64,000 bases of DNA from positions 107,761-171,760 of the forward strand of contig JAMHXF010000061.1 of NCBI GenBank assembly GCA_035910535.1, in the 5' to 3' direction. The notes under the pieces are model-generated. The model was not told where the DNA came from. It saw nothing but the letters and a program-made list of their open reading frames with translations, and did not search any database. Of the stretch, positions 48,449 through 57,085 are shown piece by piece. Source of the DNA: Archangium_A sp035910535. Its GTDB lineage: Bacteria; Myxococcota; Myxococcia; Myxococcales; Myxococcaceae. The position numbers and the translations under genes were made by a program. How positions within the stretch are numbered: the first letter of the stretch is position 1; each line of letters starts with the position of its first letter.

Positions 48449-51400
48449 TCAGAAGTAGGCGAGCAGGTTGTACTCGCCGTCACATTCGCTGACGGCGACG
48501 AAGTACGTGCCGGCGTTGGCGGCGAGGTACGAGAGGCTCTCGTTGTACGCGACGCTTCCTGTCCCGCCGCTCGGCGTCACCACGCGAATTCGGCACAGCG
48601 TCGAGAGCTCGACGTTGAGCCGTTGTCCCGCCCCGACGGCGACGGAGAAGAAGTCGACGTCGGTCTCGTAGTCGATGTGGCCCGCCAGCACCTGCCCCAC
48701 AGTCAGGGGCGTCGCAGCGGCGCTCGTGTCGCCATGGTCGTCGGCGCCGAGCGTCGCGGTGACGCGGTAGGTGCCCGCGAAGTCGCTGACAATCTCCACG
48801 ACATACGCACCGGCGATGGCCGCTCGAAAGCTCGGCTGCAGCTCGACCCCGAGCGGGCTGCGGACGCGCACCGAGCAGCGGCTGAGGCTCAGCGGCGTGC
48901 AGCGCGCCACGACGATGTCTCCGGCATTCAGGGTGACTCGAAATGCGTCGACGTCGCCCCGTACTTCGAGCGCGCGTTCGAGCCCCGTGGTGCCCAACGC
49001 CAACGACGTCGCGGTCGACGGCGTGTCACCCACGTCGTCGGCGCCCACGTCGATGACCTCGAGCGTGTACGGCGTGGGGTTCGCGCTCGTGACGTCGAGC
49101 CAGGCCGTCGGCGCTGCCGCCGTGGTTCGAAAGAATACGGTCGCTGCTCCTGCTTCGGTGGTGACACCGCCATCGGCGCGACGAACGCCGACGAAGCACG
49201 GCGACGAGAACCCGACGCAGTTCGCGCGCAGGTGCCGTTGCGCAGGCCCGGTCACCGCGAACGTGTCGACGTCGCCGAAGAAGTTGGTGGCGCCGCTGCC
49301 TGGCGTGTTGAGCGCCAACGGCGTGGCGTCGGCGATGGTGCTGCGGTGGTCGTCGGGCGAGAGCGCCGTCAACGTGAGCTGGTAGCTGCCCACGTGGTTG
49401 CCGAAGGCGAACACCTCCACGAACACGGCCTCGGGCCAGTCGCGGCTGAACTCGAACTCCCAGCCGTTATCCTCGTACAGCACTGCGCCATTCGCGGCGA
49501 GCAGCTGGACCCGAAATGACGCCAGGTCGACCGGGCTGAGCGTCACGCGGTAGCCCTGCAGGGCCGCCGCGTCTATGCGGAAGACGTCGCGATCTCTGGG
49601 GTAGTCGATGCGGCCGCTCACCGAGGTGAAAGCGGCCGCGCCCGGCGGCGTGTTGGGGTGGTCTTCCGGGCCCAGCGACTCCACGCGCAGCCGGAACGCG
49701 CCGAGCACGGTCGAGCTGACGGCGACCTCGCACGTGCCGTTCGTGGGCGGAGAGAGCAGCGCATCGGCCGGCAGCGGCGAGTTGATGACCAGCGTGCCGT
49801 TGCACGTCACTCTCACCGCACGCGAGAGCGCGTCGTGCTCGTACTGCACGCGGTACACGACGCCCGCAGTCGCCATGAACGAGAACGTGTCGACGTCGTC
49901 GACGTACTGCGTTTCGCCCTGGCTCCAGGTGTCGAGCATGAGCGGCGTCGGCGTGCCCGCCTGGTCGTCGGCGCCGAGGTCAGTCACCACCAGCGTGTAC
50001 GGCGTCACCACGGGCCCTGAGGCGCGTACGTGAATGAAGTGCGGCTCGGCAGCGGTCACCTGTGCGCTCGCGGTCGTGCCTTCACTCAGCGCGTCGCCAG
50101 CGGGCGTGGTGATGACGACGGACAACGTCGTGCCCGTCAGCGGTGTCGTCACCTTCGCGCGGAGCACGTGACCTGCGATGGGCGTGATGACGAACACGTC
50201 GACGTCGGCATCGACCGTCACCACGCCGGTGAGCGGCGTTTGCAATGAAATGGGCGTCGCGCCAATGGCAGTGTCTGCGTGGTCGTCGGGCCCGAGGTCG
50301 GTGACCGCGAGCTGCCAGTTGCCCGTCGAGCCGTTCGTCACGCTCAGCACCGCGCGCGCGTCGCTCACGGCCTTCCACGCGAGCTCGTTGCGGCTGTTGG
50401 CGGAGCGCACGATGAAGGCGCCGTTGATTTCTGAAACCGTCACCGTCGGCACCGTCATGCCTGACAGCGAGTTCCACCGCGCGAGGTAGGTGCGCCCACG
50501 CACTTGCGGCACGGTGAGCGCGTCGACGTCGCCCACCCGCTCCGTCGCGCCGGCGAACCACGTTCCGTCAGAAGCGATGGGCGTGGCGAACGCCGGGTCT
50601 GTCGCGTGGTCATCAGGCCCGACCGCTGCGGTGTGAATCGAGAACGTGCCCAGCGCGCCGGTCTCTGACTTCACGACGAGCAGCAGCTGCTCCGGGAACG
50701 CGCTGGTGATGGAGATGCGGTCTGCGTCGCGCAGCGTGCGCGTCGTCACGCCGTCGCGATGAACTTCGAGCCGCGCCGTCTGCGAGTTGAAGGTGAGCTG
50801 CACCGCGAGCTGCGCCGGGAGCTCGAGCCACAGCACGTCGACGTCTCCGGGGAACTGCGTCTCACCCTGCACCGCGGCGTTCGGCGTGAGGCGCGCGGCT
50901 TCGTCTTCGCGGTCGGTGAAGTCGTCGAAGCCGAGGCTCCGGTACGAGGCGGTGTAGTCACCTGCAGCGGTCGCGCCGAGCGCCCGCACGCGCACCAGCA
51001 CGGCGCTCCCGTCGGCCGAAACGAAGCCCACGCCGGCGTTCGCGAGCCCGCGGTTGTCTGCCGCGAGCAGCCGCGTACCGTCGGCATCGAAGACCTCGAT
51101 GACGAGGGCCGTGTTGGGGTCTTCGCTCGTGGCCTCGAACCAGGTGATTTCGCGCACGTACGGAGCGATTCGAAACCAGTCGTGATCTCCGAGGGGCGCC
51201 AGGTTGCGCGTCGCGTTCGTCATCGGCGCGAGCACCGACGCCAACGGCGGGCACTCATCGGGTTCGGCGGTGTCTTCGTCGACGCCGCTGTGCTGCGTGT
51301 TGCAGGTCCACAAGGGAATCGCGCTGCAGCCCTCGCCTTCGGGTGCGTAGCCGAGGTCGCACCGGCAACTCGCGCCGCCGTTGATGACCTCGCAGGTGGT

Positions 51401-51751
51401 GCGACGCACGCGCGTACACGGGTTGGGGAGGCACGGGTTGCGCGCGACGCAGCTGCCTTCATGCACGAGCGCACCTGCGGGGCATTGGCACGACGCGCGG
51501 TCCGCGCGCAGCACGCAGCTCGAGCCGATGATGGCGTCGCACGAAATCGAAGCGCACACGTCGACGACGCGCTTCACGCAGCTCAACCCGTCGGCGCGAA
51601 AGCCCTCGTCACACAGACACGCGGCGACGCCCTGGTCGACGACGCAGCGACCGGTGCCACACGAGACATCTCCGCACGGGTTGTTGGGCGGGCTGGTCAC
51701 CGTGCACCCACACAGCGTCACGCCCAACATCACGACGAGAAGACGAATCAT
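48449..51751 (-). CDS. large lipoprotein with EGF-like cysteines and eight DDH-type repeats
   Basis: A 1,100-residue lipoprotein (lipobox TLCGC). The first 150 residues hold EGF-like cysteine segments (CGDVSCGTGRCVVDQG, ACLCDEGFRADGLSC, NPCLPNPCTRVRRTTC). About eight repeats of roughly 100 residues follow, each with a header like GPDDHADT, GPEDHPNT, SPDDHRST or GADDHGDT, then ATPL, G-x-V/I-D and a DVDxF strand. This resembles prepeptidase C-terminal (PPC)-like domains in tandem. ATG 51751 has GGAG six bases upstream. A long adhesive or scaffolding stalk on the cell surface is inferred. Confidence 0.82.
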   Translation of the reverse strand: MIRLLVVMLGVTLCGCTVTSPPNNPCGDVSCGTGRCVVDQGVAACLCDEGFRADGLSCVKRVVDVCASISCDAIIGSSCVLRADRASCQCPAGALVHEGSCVARNPCLPNPCTRVRRTTCEVINGGASCRCDLGYAPEGEGCSAIPLWTCNTQHSGVDEDTAEPDECPPLASVLAPMTNATRNLAPLGDHDWFRIAPYVREITWFEATSEDPNTALVIEVFDADGTRLLAADNRGLANAGVGFVSADGSAVLVRVRALGATAAGDYTASYRSLGFDDFTDREDEAARLTPNAAVQGETQFPGDVDVLWLELPAQLAVQLTFNSQTARLEVHRDGVTTRTLRDADRISITSAFPEQLLLVVKSETGALGTFSIHTAAVGPDDHATDPAFATPIASDGTWFAGATERVGDVDALTVPQVRGRTYLARWNSLSGMTVPTVTVSEINGAFIVRSANSRNELAWKAVSDARAVLSVTNGSTGNWQLAVTDLGPDDHADTAIGATPISLQTPLTGVVTVDADVDVFVITPIAGHVLRAKVTTPLTGTTLSVVITTPAGDALSEGTTASAQVTAAEPHFIHVRASGPVVTPYTLVVTDLGADDQAGTPTPLMLDTWSQGETQYVDDVDTFSFMATAGVVYRVQYEHDALSRAVRVTCNGTLVINSPLPADALLSPPTNGTCEVAVSSTVLGAFRLRVESLGPEDHPNTPPGAAAFTSVSGRIDYPRDRDVFRIDAAALQGYRVTLSPVDLASFRVQLLAANGAVLYEDNGWEFEFSRDWPEAVFVEVFAFGNHVGSYQLTLTALSPDDHRSTIADATPLALNTPGSGATNFFGDVDTFAVTGPAQRHLRANCVGFSSPCFVGVRRADGGVTTEAGAATVFFRTTAAAPTAWLDVTSANPTPYTLEVIDVGADDVGDTPSTATSLALGTTGLERALEVRGDVDAFRVTLNAGDIVVARCTPLSLSRCSVRVRSPLGVELQPSFRAAIAGAYVVEIVSDFAGTYRVTATLGADDHGDTSAAATPLTVGQVLAGHIDYETDVDFFSVAVGAGQRLNVELSTLCRIRVVTPSGGTGSVAYNESLSYLAANAGTYFVAVSECDGEYNLLAYF

Positions 51752-51883
51752 TGGTGCTCCATGGAATGCGTGACCGTCGCCAATCAGCGCTGCGCGGGTC
51801 AAGTCGTACCTCGAAGAGAAGACGCTGTGCCGCGCAACGCGTGTGTTTAGAATCGTCGAGGTGTTGGTCTGAGGGAGGTGCGC

Positions 51884-52525
51884 GTGTTTGGTATCGGACT
51901 CGTTGATGATCACCCGATTGTTCGCGAAGGCCTGGCGTGGCTCATTGAGCGTGAACCTGACCTGAAGGTCGTCGGGCAGGCGGGCAACGCAGAAGAAGCT
52001 CGCGCGCTGGTCGGTGCCGAGCCGTCGCTGCACTGCCTGTTGCTCGACCTCACGCTGCAGCGCTCAGAGGCTTTTCCGTTGCTGGCCGAGCTCAAGGCGC
52101 AGCGCCCAGACCTGCCAATTGTCGTGCTCTCGATGCATGACGAGCACCTGTTTGCCCCGCGTGCCGTGCGCGCCGGCGCGAGCGGCTACGTGATGAAGGA
52201 AGCGGCGACGCACGCGCTCATCGCAGCCATTCGTGTGGTGCTCGCCGGTGGGCTGTGGGTCTCGCCGCGGGTGCGTGAGCAGCTCAGTCAACCCGAGCCG
52301 GTGACGCCGCTCGACAATCCGCGCGAGTTGCCGCTGCACCAGCTCACCGCGCGCGAACGTGAGGTCTTCTCGTTGCTCGGCCACGGCCTGGGCACCAAGG
52401 CCATCGCCGCAGAGCTCGGCATCAGCGTGAAGACCATCGAGACGTACCGCGCGCACATCAAAGAGAAGCTGCGCATCGACTCGTTGAGCGAGCTCATCGT
52501 TCGCGCCGCCCGCTGGGTCGGTTAG
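51884..52525 (+). CDS. NarL/FixJ-type response regulator
   Basis: A 213-residue response regulator. The receiver has the acidic pair in VDDHP, the phosphoacceptor Asp55 in LLLDLTLQ, the VLSMHD strand and the conserved Lys in YVMKEA. The C-terminal LuxR-type HTH is LTAREREVFSLLGHGLGTKAIAAELGISVKTIETYRAHI. The start is GTG 51884, with GGGAGG upstream. The matching HisKA_3 kinase lies 1.8 kb downstream on the same strand, beyond two other genes. It is divergent from the DDH-repeat lipoprotein gene, with 132 bases between starts. Confidence 0.95.
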   Translation: MFGIGLVDDHPIVREGLAWLIEREPDLKVVGQAGNAEEARALVGAEPSLHCLLLDLTLQRSEAFPLLAELKAQRPDLPIVVLSMHDEHLFAPRAVRAGASGYVMKEAATHALIAAIRVVLAGGLWVSPRVREQLSQPEPVTPLDNPRELPLHQLTAREREVFSLLGHGLGTKAIAAELGISVKTIETYRAHIKEKLRIDSLSELIVRAARWVG

Positions 52526-52637
52526 TCGCACCGAGTCTCAGGTAAAACCTGACTCAAGGCCGTCGGGTTCACCCCGATGGTGACGTTGCACGTCCGTTGG
52601 CACCATCCTGCCTGCTCCTGCGCGCGCTGGAGCGGAG

Positions 52638-53984
52638 GTGCTCACCCAGGTGAAAACGAAGCGGGTTTCAGTCGATGGCTCCGCGAAGCGCGACGCCGAG
52701 CGACCGCTCCTCGGCGGCACTGTCGTGAAGCTCCGTTTTCCGCAGACGTGGTCCTTCGACTTCGCGGAGCCGCCGTCCGTCGACCTCGTGGTGGCGGAAG
52801 CGCCTCCACGGCTCGACGGCGCGCGCGTGCGTGCGTTGCTCGCGGAGCGGCTGGGGGACGCCATCGAGACGTGGTTCCGCGCGTTGAGCGACGTCGGCAT
52901 CGGCAGCTCGTCGGGGCAGGTGCACCGCGCGACGTTGCACGACGGTCGCGAGGTCGCGGTGAAGTTGCTGTTGAGCGGTGGCGATGCCCGCGTCGAGGCC
53001 TCGACGCTGCGCGACTTCACGTCGGCGTCGCACGAGCTCGGCGTGCGGGTGCCGGGCGTCGTCGAGTCGCTGACGAGGCGTGACGTGCTGGTGATGGACT
53101 GGTGTGGCGGCGAGCCCTTCGTGGCGGTGCGCGGCTGGTCTGCCGTCGAACGTCGCGCGCTCGCCTCGACGCTGCTGCGCTTCGTCTTCGGTTCGATGTT
53201 CGGCGTCGGTCGCGTTCACGTCGACCCACACCCGCGCAACCTCCGCTTCTCGCGAGGCAGCGCCGGGCCCGAGGTCGCGGTGCTCGACTTCGGAGCCGTG
53301 TTGACGCTCGAGCCGGGCGTGCGCCGCGCGTTGATGCACCTGGTCGCGGCTCGACTGGGCGTGCTCTCGCTCTCTTCTGATGACGCGTTCACGTTGTGGC
53401 GTGAGCTCGGCTTCGACCTCGCGGTGCTCGAAGCGGTGAAGGCGCGGCTGCCACGGCTGGGAGAAATTCTCTTCGCGCCGCTCGCGTCGACGTGGGGCTT
53501 CGAGACGCGCACCTGGCGACCGGCCGAGGCGTTGAACTCGCTGCTCGGTGAAGACAGGTGGAGCGCGCGCGCCGTGGTGCCGCCTTCGCTGCTGCCGTTG
53601 CTGCGCACGTTTCGTGGGCTGCTCTCGTACCTCGACGCGCTCGACGCGCCGGTGCCGTGGCGGCCCATCGTGGTCGACGCGCTCAACCGTGCGACGCCGG
53701 TGGCGCGGCCGACGCCGGTGCCAGCCAGACCCGCGGGCCGTGAAGCCCAGTCGCTGCGCATTCGCCTGACGGAGGAGGGCGAGACGAGGGTCGAGCTGCT
53801 CTTTCGCGCGCAGGTGACGCCGGTGCTCCGCGAGCTCGTGCCCGCTGGCGTGCTGCCGATGTTCGAGCGACGTGGGCTCGACGTCGACGCCGTCGCGCGT
53901 GCCGCCGTCGAAGCGGGGCTGCCGCGCGGTGAGCTCTTTGGTGGTGAAGAAGGAACGACGCAGGTGCGCATCTGGCTCGAGTGA
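52638..53984 (+). CDS. divergent AarF/ABC1-family kinase-like protein
   Basis: A 448-residue UbiB/AarF-like protein. The P-loop region is GIGSSSGQVHRATL rather than the usual Ala-rich AxSIAQVHxA, followed by VAVKLLL with the ATP lysine. The catalytic region is HVDPHPRNLRF (usually DPHPGN) and the metal site is AVLDFGAV. The N-terminal KxGQ motif typical of UbiB is not evident. The C-terminal 150 residues are an extension of mixed alpha/beta type without a membrane span. It lies between a response regulator and its likely kinase, so a signalling or quinone-linked role is open. Confidence 0.78.
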   Translation: MLTQVKTKRVSVDGSAKRDAERPLLGGTVVKLRFPQTWSFDFAEPPSVDLVVAEAPPRLDGARVRALLAERLGDAIETWFRALSDVGIGSSSGQVHRATLHDGREVAVKLLLSGGDARVEASTLRDFTSASHELGVRVPGVVESLTRRDVLVMDWCGGEPFVAVRGWSAVERRALASTLLRFVFGSMFGVGRVHVDPHPRNLRFSRGSAGPEVAVLDFGAVLTLEPGVRRALMHLVAARLGVLSLSSDDAFTLWRELGFDLAVLEAVKARLPRLGEILFAPLASTWGFETRTWRPAEALNSLLGEDRWSARAVVPPSLLPLLRTFRGLLSYLDALDAPVPWRPIVVDALNRATPVARPTPVPARPAGREAQSLRIRLTEEGETRVELLFRAQVTPVLRELVPAGVLPMFERRGLDVDAVARAAVEAGLPRGELFGGEEGTTQVRIWLE

Positions 53985-53998
53985 CGGAGGAGCACGCC

Positions 53999-54325
53999 AT
54001 GCAGGTCGCGACCGTTGGCATGAACTACGAAGTGGCGGAAGGCCGCGAGGCGGCGTTCGAGGCACGCCTGGCGCGCGTCGTTCAGGCCATGCAGCAGGCG
54101 CCCGAGCACCTCAACACCATGCTCTATCGGCAGGTGACCGACGACCGCCGCTACCTCGTGGTCTCGGTCTGGCGTTCTCGTGAAGGCTTCGATGCCTTCG
54201 TCGCAACTGCAGCGTTTCGCGCCTTCGCACAGTGGAGCACCGAGCACGCGCTCATCGGGCAGCAGCATGAAATCTACGGAGACCCGTTGCCGCTGTTCGC
54301 TGCGCCGCCCGTGGCCTCTGCGTGA
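53999..54325 (+). CDS. antibiotic-biosynthesis-monooxygenase (ABM) domain protein
   Basis: A 108-residue ferredoxin-like ABM domain: VGMNYEVAEGREAAFEARL, the middle APEHLNTMLYRQV and the signature RRYLVVSVWRSREGFDAFV, followed by AFAQWSTEHALIGQQHEIYG. Such proteins act on small aromatic or heme-like substrates or on quinones, without a bound cofactor. ATG 53999 is chosen because GGAGGAG lies seven bases upstream. The start is 15 bases after the AarF-like gene, and the histidine kinase gene follows. Confidence 0.85.
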   Translation: MQVATVGMNYEVAEGREAAFEARLARVVQAMQQAPEHLNTMLYRQVTDDRRYLVVSVWRSREGFDAFVATAAFRAFAQWSTEHALIGQQHEIYGDPLPLFAAPPVASA

Positions 54326-54365
54326 AGCGTTGGACTCCAGTGAAAGGTGCGCTGGAGTCGAGGTC

Positions 54366-56015
54366 ATGACGCGCGCGCTTCATTGGGTGACGCAGGGTGA
54401 ACGAGAAGACGTTCGTGCGGCGGCCCGGAGTCAGGGCGTCGTCGACGGCGGTGAAGCGGGGGGCGGGTGTCTCGTCGTCGGCTCGGCTGCGTACCTCGAC
54501 GGTGAGGCGCTCGGCGCGAGCGTCGCGAGTCGTTGGCGGCTCGGGTTGTTGTGCGACGACGACGCGCCTGACGCGGTGGGGCGGCTGGCAGCGCTGGGGT
54601 ACCACCACGTGCTGCGTTGGCCGCGTGACGCGCAGGCGATTGGTGACACGGTGGCCTCGCTCGAGGCACGAAACGCTGCGGCACATTCGCCCATCGTGCG
54701 TGAGCGGCTCGCGCTGCAGGTCGCGCAGGTCGGCGTCTGGGAAATCGACGTGCAGACCATGCGCATCAGCTGGGACGAGCGCGTCACCGAGCTGCTGGGC
54801 ATGCCCGCGCCAGAGCACTTCACGAGCTACGAAGAGGCCGTCGAGCGCTACGTGCAGCCCAGCGATGCCTCGCGCGTCGCCGAGCTGGTCGCCAACGTGG
54901 TGACGAATGGCTCGTCGGACGCGTTGATGTTGAAGGTGAAGACGGCCGACGGTGCGCCGCGCACCATTCGGGTGAGCGCTGCGTTGGTCGAAGGGCGGGT
55001 GCTCGGCGTGCTGCAGGACATCTCCGAGATGCGCTCGCTCGAGCAGGCGCTCTACGACTCGGAGGCCCGGCTGCGCAGCATCGTCGAGAGCGCGGCAGAC
55101 GGCATCATCACCGTCGACCAGGTCGGTGCGGTGCACAGCATGAACCCGGCGGCGCGGCGGCTGTTCGGCCTCGAAGACGACGCGTCGTCGCAGGTGCAGC
55201 TCTCGCAGCTGGTTCGTTCGCCGCGCACGTTGCTCGACTTCTCGGCGACAGGTGGCGGGTTGCTGCTGGTCGAAGGGCGCCGCGCGAATGACGAGACGGT
55301 CGAGCTCGAAGCGGCGGTGTCGATGCTCGCGCCGCCGGCGTTGCGCACCGTGGTGCTGCGCGACGTGACGCAGCGAAATCGTGAATCACTGCGCCTGCGT
55401 GACGCCACCGACCGCGTGATGGACACCGTCGCGCGCGAGCTGCACGACGACCTCGGCCAGACGCTCACCGCCATCGCGTTGTCGGCGCGCAAGCTGGAAC
55501 TCGGTGTGCCGGCCGACATGCGCACCATCGCCGCCGGTGTGATGCAGCAGGCCAACGACGCCATCGGGGTGGTGCGTCGCATCAGCACCGGGCTCGCGGC
55601 AGAGGCGCAGCGGCCGTTGGCGGACCTCCTCGTCGAGCTGTCGCGCCGCATGGAGGGCGTGTTCTCGATGCAGTGCTCGGTGACGACGCCCCCCGACTTC
55701 CCTCGACTGCCGCTCGCGGCCGTCGCGCACCTGCGGCTGCTCGCGAAAGAAGCGCTGCTCAACGCGTGGCGACACGGGCAGGCGCGCCACGCGACCATCA
55801 TCTTGCGCGCCGACGCGGGGCAGGGCGTGTTGGAGATTTCCAACGATGGCTTGCCGCTGCCGCAGCCGCTCCCTTCGTACGGGGTCGGCGTCAACAGCAT
55901 GGCGCACCGCGCGCGGCTGGTCGGAGGCTCGCTGCAGCTGGTGAACGAGCCTGCGGGTGGTGTGCGGCTGCGCTGCACCTTCGCCATACCGGAAGAGTCG
56001 GCGGACTTTCTGTAG
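54366..56015 (+). CDS. PAS-containing histidine kinase, HisKA_3 (NarL partner) type
   Basis: A 549-residue soluble sensor kinase. The order is: a degenerate receiver-like N-terminal domain (residues 1-100, with LGLLCDDDAPDAVGRL), a PAS domain near 110-225 (VGVWEIDVQTMRISWDERV), a second PAS near 229-345 (ADGIITVDQVGAVHSMNPA), HisKA_3 with His360 in RELHDDLGQTL, and HATPase from about 455 (KEALLNAWRHG, ISNDGLPLP, GVGVNSMAHRARLVGG). It has no membrane span, so it senses an intracellular signal. The ATG follows a GGAG segment. The partner is probably the regulator at 51884. Confidence 0.93.
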   Translation: MTRALHWVTQGEREDVRAAARSQGVVDGGEAGGGCLVVGSAAYLDGEALGASVASRWRLGLLCDDDAPDAVGRLAALGYHHVLRWPRDAQAIGDTVASLEARNAAAHSPIVRERLALQVAQVGVWEIDVQTMRISWDERVTELLGMPAPEHFTSYEEAVERYVQPSDASRVAELVANVVTNGSSDALMLKVKTADGAPRTIRVSAALVEGRVLGVLQDISEMRSLEQALYDSEARLRSIVESAADGIITVDQVGAVHSMNPAARRLFGLEDDASSQVQLSQLVRSPRTLLDFSATGGGLLLVEGRRANDETVELEAAVSMLAPPALRTVVLRDVTQRNRESLRLRDATDRVMDTVARELHDDLGQTLTAIALSARKLELGVPADMRTIAAGVMQQANDAIGVVRRISTGLAAEAQRPLADLLVELSRRMEGVFSMQCSVTTPPDFPRLPLAAVAHLRLLAKEALLNAWRHGQARHATIILRADAGQGVLEISNDGLPLPQPLPSYGVGVNSMAHRARLVGGSLQLVNEPAGGVRLRCTFAIPEESADFL

Positions 56016-56045
56016 TGCGATGCTCGTGACGAAGGAGTCGAAGTG

Positions 56046-56735
56046 ATGCGCTTCTTGTTGGTGCTGTGGTTGGCGTTGAGCGGTTGCACGAAGCCGGCGG
56101 CGCCGTCGGTGCGCCCACCGCGCGTATTGAACATTGCGGCGCAGGGTTCTGCGCAGCGCTTGATGGTGGTGTTGCACGGCGTGGGTAGCAGCGCCGACAA
56201 CACGCTGCCGTTGGCGCAGGCGCTCTCGTCGATGGCGCCTGACGCCGAGGTGTTGGTGCCCGACGGGCTCTTCCCCTTCACCGGCGGGGCAGAAGGTCGC
56301 GAGTGGTACCGCCTCCAGGACATCAACGAGGCGAACCGCGCGGCGCGCGTGGAGCCGAGCGGCGTGGCGCTCTCCGCGTGGCTCGACGAGCAGCTCGCGC
56401 AGCGTCACCTCGACGGGAGCAGGCTCATCGTCGTCGGGTTCTCGCAGGGCGCCGGCCTGGCGCAGTGGTTGGCCGTGCGTCGCAAGCCGGCGCCGACGGC
56501 CATCGCGTTGTCGGGTCGCTTCGCCATTGCGGGTGAGGTCAAGGCTGCGCCGGGCGCGCGCGTGTTGATTGTTCACGGCACGGCCGACTCCGTGGTGCCG
56601 GTGGACAACGCGCAGCGCTCGGTCGACGGGCTCACGGCGCGCGGCGCGACGGTCGAACTCGAGCTGATCCCCGACCTGGGTCACTCCATCGACGCGCGCA
56701 TGCTCGAGCGGGTGCGTCGCTTTCTTGCGCCGTGA
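56046..56735 (+). CDS. alpha/beta-hydrolase lipoprotein (phospholipase/carboxylesterase type)
   Basis: A 229-residue lipoprotein (ALSGC lipobox) with a phospholipase/carboxylesterase-type alpha/beta hydrolase. The oxyanion strand is VVLHGVGSS, the nucleophile elbow is GFSQGAG, the acid is likely the Asp in HGTADSVVP and the histidine is in LGHSIDA. All three catalytic positions are present. ATG 56046 is preferred, with AAGGAG nine bases upstream; GTG 56043 is the alternative. It lies 30 bases after the histidine kinase and may be co-transcribed. Confidence 0.85.
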   Translation: MRFLLVLWLALSGCTKPAAPSVRPPRVLNIAAQGSAQRLMVVLHGVGSSADNTLPLAQALSSMAPDAEVLVPDGLFPFTGGAEGREWYRLQDINEANRAARVEPSGVALSAWLDEQLAQRHLDGSRLIVVGFSQGAGLAQWLAVRRKPAPTAIALSGRFAIAGEVKAAPGARVLIVHGTADSVVPVDNAQRSVDGLTARGATVELELIPDLGHSIDARMLERVRRFLAP

Positions 56736-56744
56736 CGGCGGCCT

Positions 56745-57077
56745 TCACTTCGTCACGGTGACTTCGAAGTAGCGGTGCGGCCAGTCGCGCTTCTCGAACC
56801 AGAAGCCGCAGAACGTGTGGCCCACCTTCGCGCCGGTCAGCAGCAGAGTGTCGAGCGTCGCGTCCAACGAGAGCAGCTGCGCGTCGCACTGCATGAGGAC
56901 GATGGGCAGCGGCAGCTTCACGGGCGCCGTCTCGCCCACGCGCACCGTCAGCAGGTCGGTGACGCCGCCATCACCAAGCCACCCGCCGTCGCCGTCGACC
57001 CAGCTCCATTTCTTCGGAGCGCCTGCGTCGACGACCCCACCGTCACTCGCGAGCACCAGCGTGAGCAGCCACCACAT
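56745..57077 (-). CDS. small exported protein, unknown function
   Basis: A 110-residue protein with a short signal-like N-terminus (MWWLLTLVLAS) and a mature part rich in Asp and Gly (DGDGGWLGDGG), then a beta-rich segment with two cysteines (VLMQCDAQLLSL and GHTFCGFWFEKR). No family is recognised. It is convergent with the esterase gene and its ATG lies only eight bases from the divergent AurF-like start, so one of the two starts may be wrong or the promoters lie inside the opposing gene. Confidence 0.6.
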   Translation of the reverse strand: MWWLLTLVLASDGGVVDAGAPKKWSWVDGDGGWLGDGGVTDLLTVRVGETAPVKLPLPIVLMQCDAQLLSLDATLDTLLLTGAKVGHTFCGFWFEKRDWPHRYFEVTVTK

Positions 57078-57085
57078 GGTCGGCG

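Noticed and set aside
50759..51850. Plus-strand frame of 363 codons opposite the DDH lipoprotein
   Set aside because: It is antisense to the EGF-like and first repeat region, Arg/Val/His-rich, with no domain.
55386..56684. Minus-strand frame of 432 codons opposite the histidine kinase
   Set aside because: It is antisense to a kinase with all motifs intact and very rich in Arg and His.
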